A DNA stretch of 60,000 bases from Owenia fusiformis (lineage: Eukaryota > Annelida > Polychaeta > Sabellida > Oweniidae), in the NCBI GenBank assembly GCA_903813345.2, contig CAIIXF020000001.1, positions 11,447,598 through 11,507,597 on the forward strand, given 5' to 3'. Within the stretch, counting starts at the first letter, position 1. Each line of letters opens with the position of its first letter. The position numbers and the translations under genes are program-made. The notes under the pieces are model-generated. The model was not told the origin of the DNA and made no database searches. It was given only the letters and a program-made list of their open reading frames with translations. Below, piece by piece: positions 1-12,113 of the stretch.

Positions 1-371
1 AACACGAGCCAGAACTAATCAAGTCTGCTATACCTACTTAGTATCTGGAAAAGATACACTTCTAAAATAGGAAGTTAAGTGCAAGTCAATTCCTTCTCTG
101 GCTTAATCTGTTGTCTTTTCATTTGGGGCCCCTGTTTAATCATTCAAGGCCCCTGTTTAATCATATGAGACCCCTGTTTTATTACTTGTCCTCCTGTGCT
201 AACAGAGTAAGGGAATTTTTTATAAGTTGCAAAGTATTAAATTGATGAAATTATCACCTAAAAAAAAGTTCACTCAAGGTGTTCATTTGATTGTATTATA
301 TACTATCACAAAATGAACTTTTAAAAAAGTCAAAAATAAAATGTTTACGTAGGACCTCCTTGTGATTTCAG
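1..371 (+). other. ZNG1 intron (partial), no gene seen
   Basis: AT-rich sequence upstream of the first visible exon, ending in a usable acceptor (TGATTTCAG). Around 121-182 a short phrase reading roughly 'ccCCTGTTTAATCAT' occurs three times as a small local repeat. I see no coding potential. Confidence 0.5.
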
Positions 372-458
372 GCAGGTCGCCCTAGCTGATGTGATTATAG
401 TGAACAAGTTAGACATTGTGACAGTTGAAGAGAAGGAGACCCTTATACATGCAGTCAG
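372..458 (+). CDS. ZNG1: ZNG1 exon 1 of window (G4 box)
   Basis: This exon encodes QVALADVIIVNKLDIV and then an acidic stretch ending at AV. It contains the NKxD guanine-specificity box (NKLD, bases 403-414) of P-loop GTPases, preceded by the ALAD stretch seen in COBW proteins. It starts with the last base of a split codon and ends with two bases of the next. The donor is CAG|GTAATA. The residues align with the human CBWD segment that reads QVALADAILINKTDLV. Family assignment is strong because both the G4 box and the downstream exons fit. Confidence 0.92.
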
Positions 459-873
459 GTAATAATTACCTTACTTTATGGATATAGAAATATTACTTAC
501 TTAGAAATCTAAAAATGAAATAAAATATATTTCTGTATTTCAATTAAATGATACTAATTATGATGCCACAATGGTAAATTATTACAGTCCATCCTCAAGA
601 TTAAAAACTGATAATCTTGAAATGAATTTGTTCACTGTAAAAAAATAAGATGTGCTCTGAAAATAATTCACGAGTTCAGGATCTGTCCTTGATCAATGTT
701 CTAATCTTCTTGTGCTTTTTTGTCTCGTCATCACCACAAGTGGGGACATATTGTTGTGGATGGTGTTCGGCGTGATGATATTTGGCAGTTGTGGTTGGTG
801 TTTGACATCTGTAACAATTGGCAGGTGGTGACATTTTGCATGTTAATGCCTTGTTATATAAATCTTATTACAG
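459..873 (+). other. ZNG1 intron 1
   Basis: Short intron whose 3' half is occupied by a HINE/pearl-like repeat (about 722-856). Only some 17 bases separate the end of the repeat from the exon 2 acceptor. The remaining sequence is AT-rich with nothing recognisable. Confidence 0.7.
722..856 (+). mobile_element. HINE/pearl-like element, copy A (no satellite core)
   Basis: The left end carries the degenerate hairpin GTCATCACCACAAGTGGGGAC followed by ATATTG, then a G/T-rich stretch with GTTGG and GTTCGG phrases, then CTGTAACAA and a right end reading GGCAGGTGGTGACATTTTGC plus ATGTTAATGCCTTGTTA. The same two ends recur at 7111, 11969, 40558, 52919 and 54348. The right end stops about 17 bases before ZNG1 exon 2. 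Assignment to the non-autonomous Helentron (HINE/pearl) type rests on architecture only. Confidence 0.7.
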
Positions 874-918
874 TGGGATCAACAGTGCTAGTGCAATCAT
901 TGAAACCACAAAATCAAG
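874..918 (+). CDS. ZNG1: ZNG1 exon 2 of window
   Basis: A 45-base exon, starting in phase with exon 1 (AG|T gives Ser) and ending AAATCAAG|GTGGGT. It encodes GINSASAIIETTKS, which corresponds to the human segment IRSINGLGQILETQRS. It links the GTPase domain to the C-terminal COBW domain. The acceptor TTATTACAG is close to a transposon end, so the branch point may lie in repeat DNA. Confidence 0.9.
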
Positions 919-934
919 GTGGGTAGATATTACT

Positions 935-1773
935 TAAATCACAGGCTGGTATCGAAATATTTGTCTGCTGTGACGGAGCATGCTATTTTTCATAAAAACA
1001 TTAAGAATACTTCACGATTATTTTTGAACTCATATGTTTCGTTATACCATACAAAATTACCTACTCCATGCAATGGATATATCATTTGCGTGTAACTTTC
1101 ACTTCTGTTTGAAGTCCAATTACGCTGGGAAGAAAAGCTATTGAAAATGGCGCCGGAGTATCATACTTCAAAATGTACCATTTCTTGTTTAACTTTCTAA
1201 TGGCACGATATAGTGACACGATAATATTTACATATGGTTTCAGCATAACTATGAAGGTATAAATGAGATGTTGATGTATTTGGTCTTTTTAATTCTTTTA
1301 TAAAAAATAATGTTAATTTTTTGGTCCGCTGTGACGGAGCAGTTGCAAATGTGAACTGTGAAAATGCTCCGTCACAGCGGACAAAAAATATTGATATTTT
1401 TTTTATAAAAAAATTAAAAAGACCCAATGCATTAATATCTCATTAATACATTCAGAGTTATGCTGAAAACATATGTTAATATTATCGTGTCACTATATCA
1501 TGCCATTAAAAAGTTAAAAAATAAATGGTACATTTTAGAGTTTGATACTCTGGCGCCGTTTTCAATAGATTTTACTCATAGCGTTATTGGACTTCAAACA
1601 GAAGTGAAGGTTACACGCAAATGATATATCCATTGCATGGAGTAAGTAATTATCTTTGATATAACGAAACATATGAGTTAAAAAATAAATCGTGAAGCAT
1701 TCTTAGTGTTTTTATGAAAAAATAGCATGCTCCGTCACAGCGGACAAATTTTTCGATACCAGCCTGTGTAAAT
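935..1773. mobile_element. 829-bp foldback (long inverted repeat) element with 5-bp TSD
   Basis: The element runs 940-1768 and begins CACAGGCTGGTATCG, ending in the reverse complement CGATACCAGCCTGTG. It is flanked by the direct repeat TAAAT (935-939 and 1769-1773). The two arms (about 940-1345 and 1364-1768) are near-complete inverted copies of each other over roughly 400 bp, so the whole unit can fold into one long hairpin with a short centre. The 17-mer GTCYGCTGTGACGGAGC occurs four times, at each arm end: 963, 1324, and inverted at 1366 and 1729. There is no transposase ORF, so it is a non-autonomous DNA transposon. Superfamily not identified. Confidence 0.9.
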
Positions 1774-2165
1774 ACAATAATTTAAATGAATAAATTTCAA
1801 AAGAAATATGTCTAATCAATAATTTACTTAAGGTTAGTTAGAATTAAGGTTAAGAATCCATAGCCATATGAATTAATAACAGCTTTTTACATTATTGCAT
1901 TATTTGGGCAAAAATTGAACTAGATATAGGGGCCATTGGTTACTTTGATATTTTTTAACTTGTAATAGATTCTTCAGATGTTTTCCATATTACTTTATAA
2001 ATGAATGAATCACATCATAATTATCACATTATTGCAAAAATATTGATTTAAACATACTGGCTATTCATACCCCTCTAATAATCATACCTAGTTAGTCACC
2101 TAAAACACCCCACATACCACCATGACCCCTACAGTGGTTGACATGTTTTATATTATGTATTTCAG

Positions 2166-2213
2166 AGTGGACTTAGGTGCAATACTTGACTTGAATGCTT
2201 ATACTGGAGACAG
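2166..2213 (+). CDS. ZNG1: ZNG1 exon 3 of window
   Basis: A 48-base exon with acceptor TTTCAG and donor CAG|GTGAGA. It encodes VDLGAILDLNAYTGD, matching the human motif VDLSNVLDLHAFD in the linker before the COBW C-terminal domain. Codon phase is consistent on both sides. Confidence 0.93.
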
Positions 2214-2252
2214 GTGAGAAATATGTGATATGATATGTAATATGTAATTGAG

Positions 2253-2434
2253 TACAGTAAAACCTGTCTCAGTGAAAGACTGTCTCTAGTGAACACCTGT
2301 ATCTAGTGGACACCTTTTCCCTCCGCACATACTCCACTGACTTCTGTATAAATTATCCTTCTTGTAATGAACACCTACCAGGGCTGAAAGGTTTTCTTTG
2401 CAAAAAATGCTCAATATATACAGGTTTTATTGTA
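2253..2434. mobile_element. TA-flanked MITE, copy A (CAGTAAAACC ends)
   Basis: A 178-bp unit (2255-2432) with inverted ends CAGTAAAACCTG and CAGGTTTTATTG, flanked by TA on both sides. The inside holds repeated phrases of the type 'CTAGTGAACACC'. TA duplication and CAGT ends are typical of Tc1/mariner-pogo type MITEs. Related copies lie at 3763 and 13324, with fragments at about 13620 and 38463. Confidence 0.8.
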
Positions 2435-3760
2435 CTTTGTAGTGTAGCTGTATGAAAGTTGACAAAATATTAGTGTGAATCGCTGATGTTCATATCAGGA
2501 AAGGTGTTTGTAAAGTAACTTTAATATTGAGTTGAGTTGTTCTGAAATTTACATTGTATGTCCAAATCTGAAAATGGTTACAATGAGTTACAAAGCAGGT
2601 CTGATTGCTTGGTTACAAGGCGGTTTGACCATGAAGTCCGTCACGAAGGATTTTTGAGTTGTAACACAGGAACAAAATCCTTTGTTTTGAAGTGTTTTTT
2701 CAAAATGCTTTGTAACAGGTACAGATGAAAACAAAAACCACAAATTGTTCATGTTTATTCTCCCGGCGTCCTTTCTTCTCATTTACATGTGCGTTGACCA
2801 CCATGGCACATTTGTATGGGCCGCCGGCAGGAAATAAGCAACTACCTGATGTAGGTCTTTTGTCACAGTGACACGATTCACAGTTAGATCTCAGTCGTCA
2901 GAAGTTGTCACTGGAAAATTCATGAACTACCAGCCAAGAAAGTTTCATGCTGGACTAACATTATCATAATACTCATTAAGAATTTATTTTACTTGAAATC
3001 ACATACATACACATTTATGATTTCATTCCTACTGAGACAGGAAATTGAGTTATCCGTTAACTTTGGTTGCTGTGGTAATTGGTCAGGTTGTTTTTTGCAT
3101 TGATAGACAATCTGTGTGTGTCATTTCAGTGTGTGCCAATTCAAGTTCATGTTAAAAAAATGATGGGACATAAAAAGCAAGAAATGAATTAAAGGCCAAT
3201 GACTCTGAACTATATTGACATGCTAGAAAATGAGGTAGTTGAGATTTTGGAGAGAAATGTCATGGATAAGGCAAGGACAATCCATACATAGGAAGTGATT
3301 GAGCCACTTCTGAGTCTGGTTGAGTACACAATCACTGGAACATCTGCCATCAAATAATATACAGTGTAGTTTTTTTGGTGGTCACTTTTGCAAACATTTT
3401 TTACTTAAAGCATTGAAAATTTAAATCTTCTAATAGTTCTGTCCATTCTTTTAATTTTATTTATTTATCAAAACAATTCTTAAGAAATTTGAGGTCAAAG
3501 GTTGGCTCCTGCATGATAAGAATCTTCACTTTCAAGCTCAACTGAAGTTCTTTGTTCAGTGATATCATATTCTGTCAACTGTTAACATGTTTTGTCCAAT
3601 GAGATATCACAAGTGCACTCAGCCGCAGTAGTGTTTAACCACTTGTAGTGCTATATCCCTCACAACAGAAAACAAACATGAGTGTTGGCAACTTTCTTAT
3701 TTTGGTACATACACGTATGTTGAAGACAGGAATCAAAATATTATGTAAACACATGTTAAA
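2435..3760. other. ZNG1 intron 3, no gene seen
   Basis: Unique-looking AT-rich intron sequence. The open stretch on the minus strand near 2588-2782 has no recognisable domain and looks like chance. Confidence 0.5.
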
Positions 3761-3938
3761 TACAATAAAACCTGTCATAGTGAACACCTCTCTTTAGTGA
3801 ACACCTGTGTTTAGTGAACACCACTTCAAGACACATTTACATTTCCTCATGTACAAAATCCCCTCTCTGTAGTGAACACCCACCAGTGAACACTTTTTGT
3901 GGCTTCATAGGTGTTCACTATATACAGATTTTACTGTA
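3761..3938. mobile_element. TA-flanked MITE, copy B
   Basis: Element 3763-3936, starting CAATAAAACCTG and ending with the inverted form CAGATTTTACTG, with TA at each side. It carries the same internal 'TAGTGAACACC' phrases as the copy at 2255, here four or five times. Confidence 0.8.
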
Positions 3939-6379
3939 TATGTTATTTGATAATTATTTCGATACAGTTTTGTAAATGAATTTTGATTTGATTGCTGATT
4001 GCATGCAATGGGATTAGGACTCATATAGATGGCAGGGCAGATCACTATTGTGCTGTTTTTCACTTCAGTCACATTGGTTTATATGTAAACATTGCTCTAA
4101 TAAAATTTCAAATATGCAAATTAATACTACATTTTCTCTCTTCATAATTCTGTACTTGCATGTTTGAATGTTCAGAATCAAGTTTCTATTGTGTTTTTTT
4201 TAATTAAGATTTTCACTGAGACATAGTTCAGATAAATAAAAATTGATCATGATTTGAATGTGATTAAATTATACATCAAAACTACAATAGAATTAATTTC
4301 ATTGGAAAAATATAGAGATAATTCTAAAAGTAATTTGTCAGTATGTAAGCAAATGTGAGAATTTTCTACGATGTGCAATGAAAAATCAAAACAAAGCAAT
4401 TCACAATATTACAAATGAAAATGGATGTTGATGACATTAGTTCAACCTGACTCATGTAATGTTCCTATGAGGTTGCAGTTGGCAAGGCAAGTTGGCGGAA
4501 AAACTGAACTAGCTATCATAAATGATCAAAATTGATAACACAGAAAATATGAAACTGACAAGGTGGTCCAGTTAGTGAATTTAGTATTTAAAATTGAAAG
4601 TAATAATGTTTAAGCCATGATATGAAAAAGTGTAGAAATGAGCAATTAGTGAGCAGATCTCTTCTAGAAATTTATATATTGCAAGAAATTTTCAAATTCA
4701 GTTAAGAATAATTCGAAACACCTGATTAAGGACACATCAAAAGTAGTATGAGTAATCTCAATAGTAATATATTCACTCAATTTACTGCACTCTATCCTGT
4801 TAGTAAGAAGTAGTATTTTATGATTCATTTGATGTGATAGTGTTCCAATATGTTGCTCTTTGCAGTGTTATTGTTGCGACAAGCGAATTGAGACAAAATG
4901 GAGGATCAGACAAGGTGGGCGATCAACTTTAGTTGACCCGAGGTCATGTTACCATTCACTTTCACCACATGTATCCACCGCACTGTGGTCACGACTTTCA
5001 TTATATCATCAATATTGTGAAGATTTATAAAGGAACAGTCCCAAAATACCCCATATCCCCCCTCTCTACCCCACTCCTTTGGAACAATGAATAGACATAG
5101 AAAAAGACACGAAAACACAGAATCACCATTTATTTTTTATTATCTAATATATTTTGTTTACTTTGTATTTTGTTTACTTATTTGTATTTTTTAAAAACTA
5201 CAGGGCAGATATCTAAGGACAAGGGAGGTCTGGGAGAAGATCCATGGACCTAAATGATGATAACTGTTACCATATTTTACAGCATTCAAATTAGAGAAGG
5301 GCGTGTGTTTTGCTCACTTTGTGTAATTTGACATGTTAATTTAATTCACACATGTAGATTAAATTATATTTGTTGATATATCAATCACAATTAATAAGAT
5401 TCAAAAATTATAAAGTGAATTAACATAATCTGGTGAAACAGCATTCAAACAATGGTACAATTCATAGTTTTAAGTATTTAATGAATTTACACAATTTGTA
5501 ATGAAATATACATAAGTACATATAAGCAGTTTTTAGTGAAAATATTGATAAATGTTTGTACTTGGACAAGGAGGCTGCATTTGTCCAACTCAGCATGTGA
5601 AGGCTTTTCCAAAACTGACTAAATGTTCAACTGTTTAGGCCTTTTATTAAAGCGGTATGATACCCCTAATTATTAAAACAAGCCGTCATAACATGGGAAA
5701 TATTTTTGAAAACCGTATGAAGTAACTTAACTTGTAATAGTTCACCACAGCTCAACCACTAAAATTGAAAGTTACGATCCCATCAAACAGAGTCTGAGTT
5801 CGGGTTGTAAAAAGTATCCTTTTTGCGATCTAGTCATTTGTACATATCATTAAAAGGCATTATTTTTGTCCTAAATATTCCTAAAATAAATGTTTAATGA
5901 TTATCTGTAGCTTTCACCATTATTATTGAAACAAATCATTGTTCTGAAAATATCAGATTTTGAAAAAATTCCTCACAAATGTAAAATGCAATCTATGTGG
6001 TGGTCATAGTTACTAATGTTTATTTATACTTATTTGGCAAAAATAACATTGAATTTCATTAAATAATGAGATTTCCTCATTTTGCAATTTTTGCCATTAA
6101 ACACTTTAAATAACATGTTGTAATGTTTTTGCGTCACTCATTCATGTCATGATGTAATACAACGCTATATAACATATTATTATGCAGATGGTATATGAAG
6201 ACAGGCAGTTCAAACACATTCATTTCGTAAATTTGTGTAATGATTGTAATGAATGAATGTTCAACAAAGTTGATAATTTAATTTCATCATCTTGAAAGTT
6301 CCTGCTGTACTCATTGAGGGGAATTAGTAGGAATATGCCTATTACTTTTGTATCTAAAAGTTTGATATTTATTTTTCAG
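3939..6379. other. ZNG1 intron 3 continued, no gene seen
   Basis: About 2.4 kb of AT-rich DNA before exon 4. I found no coding exon, RNA gene or clear repeat. The minus-strand open stretch at 4906-5118 has no recognisable motif. Confidence 0.5.
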
Positions 6380-6449
6380 TGTGTTGAATGGTACTGTAGA
6401 TGAGAGACGGAATAGATTTGTAGATACAGGGACACACAATGTAGACAAG
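6380..6449 (+). CDS. ZNG1: ZNG1 exon 4 of window
   Basis: A 70-base exon with acceptor ATTTTTCAG and donor AAG|GTAATA. It encodes VLNGTVDERRNRFVDTG then THNVDK, occupying the variable loop that in human reads SLSGISLQKKLQ and ends before the COBW C-terminal domain. Sequence conservation here is low, so the call relies on exact phase fit (1 + 23 codons, ending at phase 0) and on position between well-matched exons. Confidence 0.85.
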
Positions 6450-7110
6450 GTAATACATAAAAACAATGCACATGGATGTATGTACAAGTATGTAACAATG
6501 AGTTTATTCAATCTCAATATATTTGTATTGATGGAGTATAAGATGCATCACATCTGTAATTATTGTCCCCCATTTTCCAAAGTGGAAAAAATTATGTCTG
6601 CAAATTCAAGGAATATGAGCTTAAATAGGGTTTCATATACATGTACCATGCTATTTCTTGGTATTTTAGAACAATGGTGCTCTTGGCAGATACCCAGGTC
6701 AATTTAACACTCAATAAAAGTTGTCACCTGCAGTATCTTTTAATACCTGTATGCAATATTAACACATAAAGTGACCTCCTTTTGAAATAGTTAAATAACT
6801 TGGAATAATTATATTGCATGATGTTGTACTGAAGAATTAAATGATCGCTTGATTTGTATAATTGTCTGAATTAAAGGGTACATTAAGTGATGTTAAATTG
6901 TGAAGAATATATTCCATTGACACCTTTGTTTTATTTCTGGACACTTGTGTCCTTTTTTGAAAAAATCAAATCACTCAGAATGATTTTTATTTACCACACT
7001 TTAATTAAAGGATTAGTGTATCTGTGAACTGTAGGTATACTGATTATCAGATCAAATGCAGTATACATACAGCTTTATTACATTGCTTGAAATTCAACGT
7101 GTCATATTAT
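6450..7110. other. ZNG1 intron 4, first part, nothing seen
   Basis: AT-rich intron. The reading frame of exon 4 continues open to about 6707, but the good donor at 6450 and the phase of exon 5 argue that this is intron. Confidence 0.5.
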
Positions 7111-7279
7111 TATGTCACCAACAAAAGTGGGGACATTTTTATGGTGTCCAACTTTTTTGGGGATTATCTTTTGTGTCCAGTGGTCGGTGTTCAGCCTGAG
7201 GTGTTGGGCAGTCAGTGATCAACATTCAGCTTCTGTAATAAATAGCAGGTGGTGATATTCTCCATGTTAATGCATTGTA
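7111..7279 (+). mobile_element. HINE/pearl-like element, copy B
   Basis: Left hairpin TATGTCACCAACAAAAGTGG then GGACATTTTTATGG, a GTGTTCAGC-rich middle, and right end AGGTGGTGATATTCTCCATG then TTAATGCATTGTA. No satellite core. Diverged relative to the copy at 40558. Confidence 0.7.
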
Positions 7280-8635
7280 CGAAATCTGTCATAGTGAATT
7301 GGTAAAATTGCTCAATTTAAGGTACCAATGGACTATTAACAACCTCAGATTTAAAAATATACATGTCATCTGATCGAACATTTGGGAATGTGCAGATTCT
7401 TAAAACATACAGTAAGGGACATCCTTATTGAGGAAATTAATGAGTAACCTTTATAAGGTGTCTGGGTTACCCCTTATATCTCTGATTCTGCCTTCTACAA
7501 GGATCTCAATATCAGCCATTTAACTTATCTATCTATTGTCAATGTTTGTTGAACTTATAATAACTATTTACCCTGGCTTATTGTAATATATACCTTAAGT
7601 CTGAGCACCTGTACTTGTTAATTAATATGATAATCACCATAGTAACAGTTCCCCTTTCAAACGTTAATTATTAAAACCTTAAGAGTTGCAGCAGATTTTA
7701 TGCTTATATAGTGATGCTGTATAAATTATTTAACAAATAAACAATTGGATACAATATTATGTAAAAATCTATATTCACTGGGGAAATTATATTTTTGACT
7801 TCTCAGAAATGAAATGGTATATTTATCCCATAATGGAAGGATATGCACCTTTAGAATACTGGGAGACGCTGAACACTTCAGATTGAGTCGATACATCTAG
7901 CACGTTTAATAAAAGTGGTGCATTGAAGTGCTTTAGATAATTTAGATTATAATAGATATAGATACTTCATAGATTATATCTAATAGAAATAAAAGCATAA
8001 GAGAACAAATCAAAGGTTCTGTTTATCTGAACATATTAAGTTTGTCAACGTGAACTCTCTTTGATAAATCAGAGAACAGAATTTTGTCTCGGGCTCCAAT
8101 ATAATCATTATGAAGGGAAATATTTCAGATCACAATTCCTGGGTTTCAATGGAGTAAAACAATCCACAGGGAGCATTGGTCAACATGGTTGCAAAGTAAT
8201 AAAATAACGTTCATTGAAGCAAGTTATTTTTTTAAGTGCAACCACTTTCAAGCCACAATTGGCCGTTCATGAGCGATAATACCTCGATAAAATCATGAAC
8301 ATTTTAATCTATTGCCTTTCATGATGTCACAATGCACAAGTCATCAAAAATAATTGATTTTCATGAACCTCTGGTACAAGTGATCCCAGGTTAGATTCCA
8401 GTTATAGGATAATGTCTGCATTGTACTATTACAAACTCACTTGGTTGAGTGGTCCTGAATTCAGGCTGTGATGTTAGTATGTCTGTATCGGTCCCTAATA
8501 AATCACATAGGCCCCTTCCAAGGATGAGTCTTCTACCTTACCTTCCAGTGTCAGTCCAATTATGAAACTTACTCAATGAGTGGCAAACAAAATGCTTTTC
8601 AAATATTCCAAGAAAAGGCTTCATATTACTATACC
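7280..8635. other. ZNG1 intron 4 continued, nothing seen
   Basis: About 1.35 kb of AT-rich sequence with no coding potential, RNA gene or repeat that I could recognise. Confidence 0.5.
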
Positions 8636-8816
8636 AGGGTCAGGCCCGTAGCCAGGGGGGTTAAAAAAATTGGCCAAAAATTCTAGTTGAAAGCCCATGA
8701 CCATTCTAAGCACTTTTTCGATTTGGCCATATTTGGGCCTTTGTCAAAAGTGAACCCTCCTGGAATTTTTCAAAAAGTGAACCTCCTTGGCAAATCCTGG
8801 CTTCAGGCCTGAGGGT
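8636..8816. mobile_element. CAGGCCCGTAGCC-type MITE, copy A
   Basis: Element 8641-8811 (171 bp) begins CAGGCCCGTAGCCAGG and ends CCTGGCTTCAGGCCTG. It is flanked by the 5-bp direct repeat AGGGT. The inside shares phrases such as 'AGCACTTTTTCGATTTGG' and G- or C-runs with copies at 9482, 13720, 30363 and 39037. No coding capacity. Confidence 0.85.
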
Positions 8817-8954
8817 TTTTCTACATTGCAAATCTATAAGGTGTTTCTCTAATAGTAAATTCCACCAGTTAATAATCTCTTTTATCTTCCATTCAAACTG
8901 GCCCAATCGATGTTCCCTGAAGAATGAATGATTATGCCAAATTTTTATTTTCAG

Positions 8955-9089
8955 AAAATGTCAACTGTAACATTGGAAATCTCAGGGGAGTTGGATCCTA
9001 AAAAACTTGATGTCTTCTTCCAAAATCTTCTCTGGGAAAAAGTCTATGAAGATAGTAAGGGCAGCTTGATGTTGATTCTAAGGATGAAG
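8955..9089 (+). CDS. ZNG1: ZNG1 exon 5 of window (COBW C-terminal domain start)
   Basis: A 45-codon exon in phase 0 on both sides, acceptor TTTTCAG and donor AAG|GTGAGT. It opens with KMSTVTLEISGELDPKKLDV and continues through FFQNLLWEK to LILRMK. This aligns with the human block from IVTITFEVPG through FIQNLLWEK to VIRLKG, the first strand and helix of the CobW_C domain. Identity is strong and this exon anchors the gene call. Confidence 0.96.
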
Positions 9090-9476
9090 GTGAGTGTATA
9101 TTGCGTATATTGCACATCTATTCACAAGAGATTACATATTTATCTATTGGATGTGTCAAAAGGATATCATGTACCATCCTCCGATCACAGGGCTTCAAAA
9201 TCCAGAATACTTCTTTCTTTTTACCCCCTGCAATAAGCAGTTAGTATTTCCCCCATTTAGAACTTGCAATCTGATTCGCTGTTGCAACATTGCGACAGCA
9301 ATCATGTATAAGTCATCGGCGCATAATTAGATCACATGATTCAGTTTTATTGGGCGCTTTCAAATTGGCTATAGCAGGGGGAAAGAAGGAGGGACGGATT
9401 CTGGACACCTGCTTAGGAGGATGATCATGGACCAGTAAGGTTATTCTGGCTCCAGGACTTTGGGCAGGTGCTAATA

Positions 9477-9620
9477 GCACTCAGGCCTGTAGCATGTAAC
9501 CCCCTCCCTCACCCTTGTCAAAAATTCTTTCAAAATCACGCAATTTTACACCATTCTGAGCACTTTTTCAGTGATTTTGGGAGAAAATTGTCAAATGTGA
9601 GCCCCCCTGGGCATGGCACT
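9477..9620. mobile_element. CAGGCCCGTAGCC-type MITE, copy B (shortened right end)
   Basis: Starts CAGGCCTGTAGCA at 9482 and contains 'CATTCTGAGCACTTTTTCAG'. The direct repeat GCACT flanks 9482-9615. The right inverted end is eroded (CCCCTGGGCATG). Confidence 0.7.
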
Positions 9621-11968
9621 GTGTATTTGAGCTATTGTCCCAATCCACGCATTTGACTATATTGCTGGAAATCAAGTTATTCATAAATGATCAATGATCA
9701 AAAATATTTTTTCTTCACGTGACCCTGAATGAAGCTTCACATTAGATGAGAAATTGTTTTCCACATCCTGATGTGATATCAAACAATATTTTGCCATATA
9801 TAACCACTTCAATCATTCAAACAATATATACAAGTGACCAAATCTTTTGGCAAAAAATGGGTCCCCCAAATTTTTTCTGTTATAAAAAAGTATCAACTCA
9901 TAATTGTGTTTCTGGATCATACTTTCACGTGACAATTATTGAAATTGATCGAAAATAAAGCTATAAATTGGCAAAAAACTGGTATAATCTAATTGAACAG
10001 TGAAAGCAAATATTTAAAAGGCTTAAAGTGTTCACATCCTGGGTCCAGATATCCAAAAATCAATCAACCAAGGGGTAATCTTCGGAGGCTAATATTAAGA
10101 TATTCACTTAATGTATGGATAACAGTGATGCTTATTTCAAGGGGAGAAACTCCATTAATGACCACACAAAGTCAACCCAAACCCACTGTTTGTAAACAAC
10201 TAATTATAATCCATCTCCTGGCTGATACTCAATGCATCTTAGGATTTTAAGTAGTGGTTCAAGTCTACTAGTCAAGAAAACTAGAATCGATTCGATCATG
10301 AAAATGAGCCAGGAGTTGATGAAAAAAGTGTATTTTTGTCTTTATTTCTGCAAAAATTATTGAAGAAAATTGCAAGAATTCACTTCCAAAATAGTCTGTG
10401 TTGATGCTTTAATTAACACAAAGATGTAGGTCAGATCTTATTGTTGCTATATTCTTTAAATACAAAGCTCTATTTCAACAATTAGCATTATTTACATATT
10501 TATTTTTATTTATTCACAAACATTTTTATTTTCCTCTTCAAATGTCTAAAATTTGTTGTAATAAGGCTTGCTATAGCGTCTTAAAAGGGACTAGCAAGTC
10601 ATGATTATGGACACTGGAGATTAATTGAGACCCTCAATGTATTACTAATGCGACTGAACAACTATTTTCTGCACTTCTCTAAATGGGTAATATTTTTCAA
10701 AATTCTATGTAGATAATAACATGTAATGGTAGAATTCATAGTCCAGAATCAAATTATTTTCGTTGAAAAAGCTAATAATTTTTTTAATTTGATGTAGATA
10801 ATTATATGTTATGGTAGAATTCATAGTCCAAAATCAAACTATTTTGTTCAAATTTTGTTGTGGAACTACCTTAAACTTTGATTTTAAGAGACATGCTATT
10901 CTGTTGTATTATTAGAAACGCAATTCATATTTTGTAACTGTACTATAATAATGATGATACCATTTTCATACCCAATATAATTACCCCCATGCCCATATTT
11001 TGCCCATAGGTTTTGTTTGATTAGCTATGTTAATCACATTACAATTCTCTGATTATGTAAGAAAAAAATTGAAACCCCTTTGATGAAAATATGATGGCAG
11101 TGTTATTAAGATAGGGATTGATCATGGGTTAAAATAATTGTTGTCATTTGTTTGTAAATGAGCAAATTTTATCGATACGCATTCACGATTGAAAGGATGC
11201 ATTTTATGCTCAAAAAAGCAAAAAACATATGCATGGGTACAGCATGAAAGTTATATGGGTAATATGAATTCACTCGTGTGATCCCAGAGTATGTTAAAAA
11301 AGATAAACTCATAATGGGTTCATGCTATGATGTCCATCTACATCTTAATCATAAAGTATCCAAAATAATTATGCAATTCATATTTGCTATCCTGTGGAGA
11401 AAGTTGAAAGTAAAAGTCGTCATAGTCAAAAATACATTATTGTAAGTGATTATGTTTGTTGATGTGTGGCCCATATAACTGTGATTGTAAATTATAACTG
11501 ATGTGGCCAAAATCACAATTTATAATTTTTTTAACATTTTTGTATTAATTAGGTCCCTAAAAGGACGAATATTTCTTTGCATTCATATATATGCAAACAG
11601 AGGTTTTATTCGATCCTGAGCTGCACTTGAGGAAATTCTATTGTTAATTTGTCTGCATACAGTGAAGCGAATGATATAAGTCACTAAAAGTGTTTTCTGA
11701 ATGATTTACTTTGACCTATGGTCAGTATTAGTGAAGTTATAACTGTGCTATCAAGATGTGTGGTCCATTGGAAAATGCAACATGTGAAGATGCGTCATGA
11801 ATTGGACCAGTCATTTTGACCTGGCACTTTACAGATGTTTGACCGTGAGACCTCGAATTCTTTAATAACATTTTAAGCCTTTTTGATGGAAAATTGGAAA
11901 AATGGAAGGCTAGAAAATGCCACATAGCAGCCAAGACAAACAAAAAACAATTCAAATCAAATCCAATG
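9621..11968. other. ZNG1 intron 5, first part; local duplication at 10707-10845
   Basis: Intron DNA without a gene. A roughly 53-bp segment containing ATGGTAGAATTCATAGTCCA occurs at about 10707 and again 85 bp downstream at about 10792, a small tandem duplication. Otherwise nothing recognised. Confidence 0.55.
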
Positions 11969-12113
11969 TTTATGTCACCACCAGAATTGGTGACATATAG
12001 TTAAAGAATACTTTTTTTGTGAATGGCAGTTGGCAATCGGTGGTTGATGTTCGGCATTCTGGTGTCTATAACATATGTAACAAATGGCAGGTGGTGGTAT
12101 TTTGCATGTTATT
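11969..12113 (+). mobile_element. HINE/pearl-like element, copy C
   Basis: Left end TATGTCACCACCAGAATTGG then TGACATATAG, a GTTGGCAATCGGTGGTTGAT-like middle, and right end AGGTGGTGGTATTTTGCATG. No satellite core. The open frames in this stretch are a by-product of the repeat. Confidence 0.75.

Noticed and set aside
6381-6707. Long open frame starting in ZNG1 exon 4 as a separate gene
   Set aside because: It is exon 4 running on into the intron; the donor at 6450 and the phase of exon 5 explain the coding part.
8928-9236. Exon 5 open frame as a standalone gene
   Set aside because: Only 8955-9089 matches ZNG1 and has splice sites on both sides; the rest is intron read-through.
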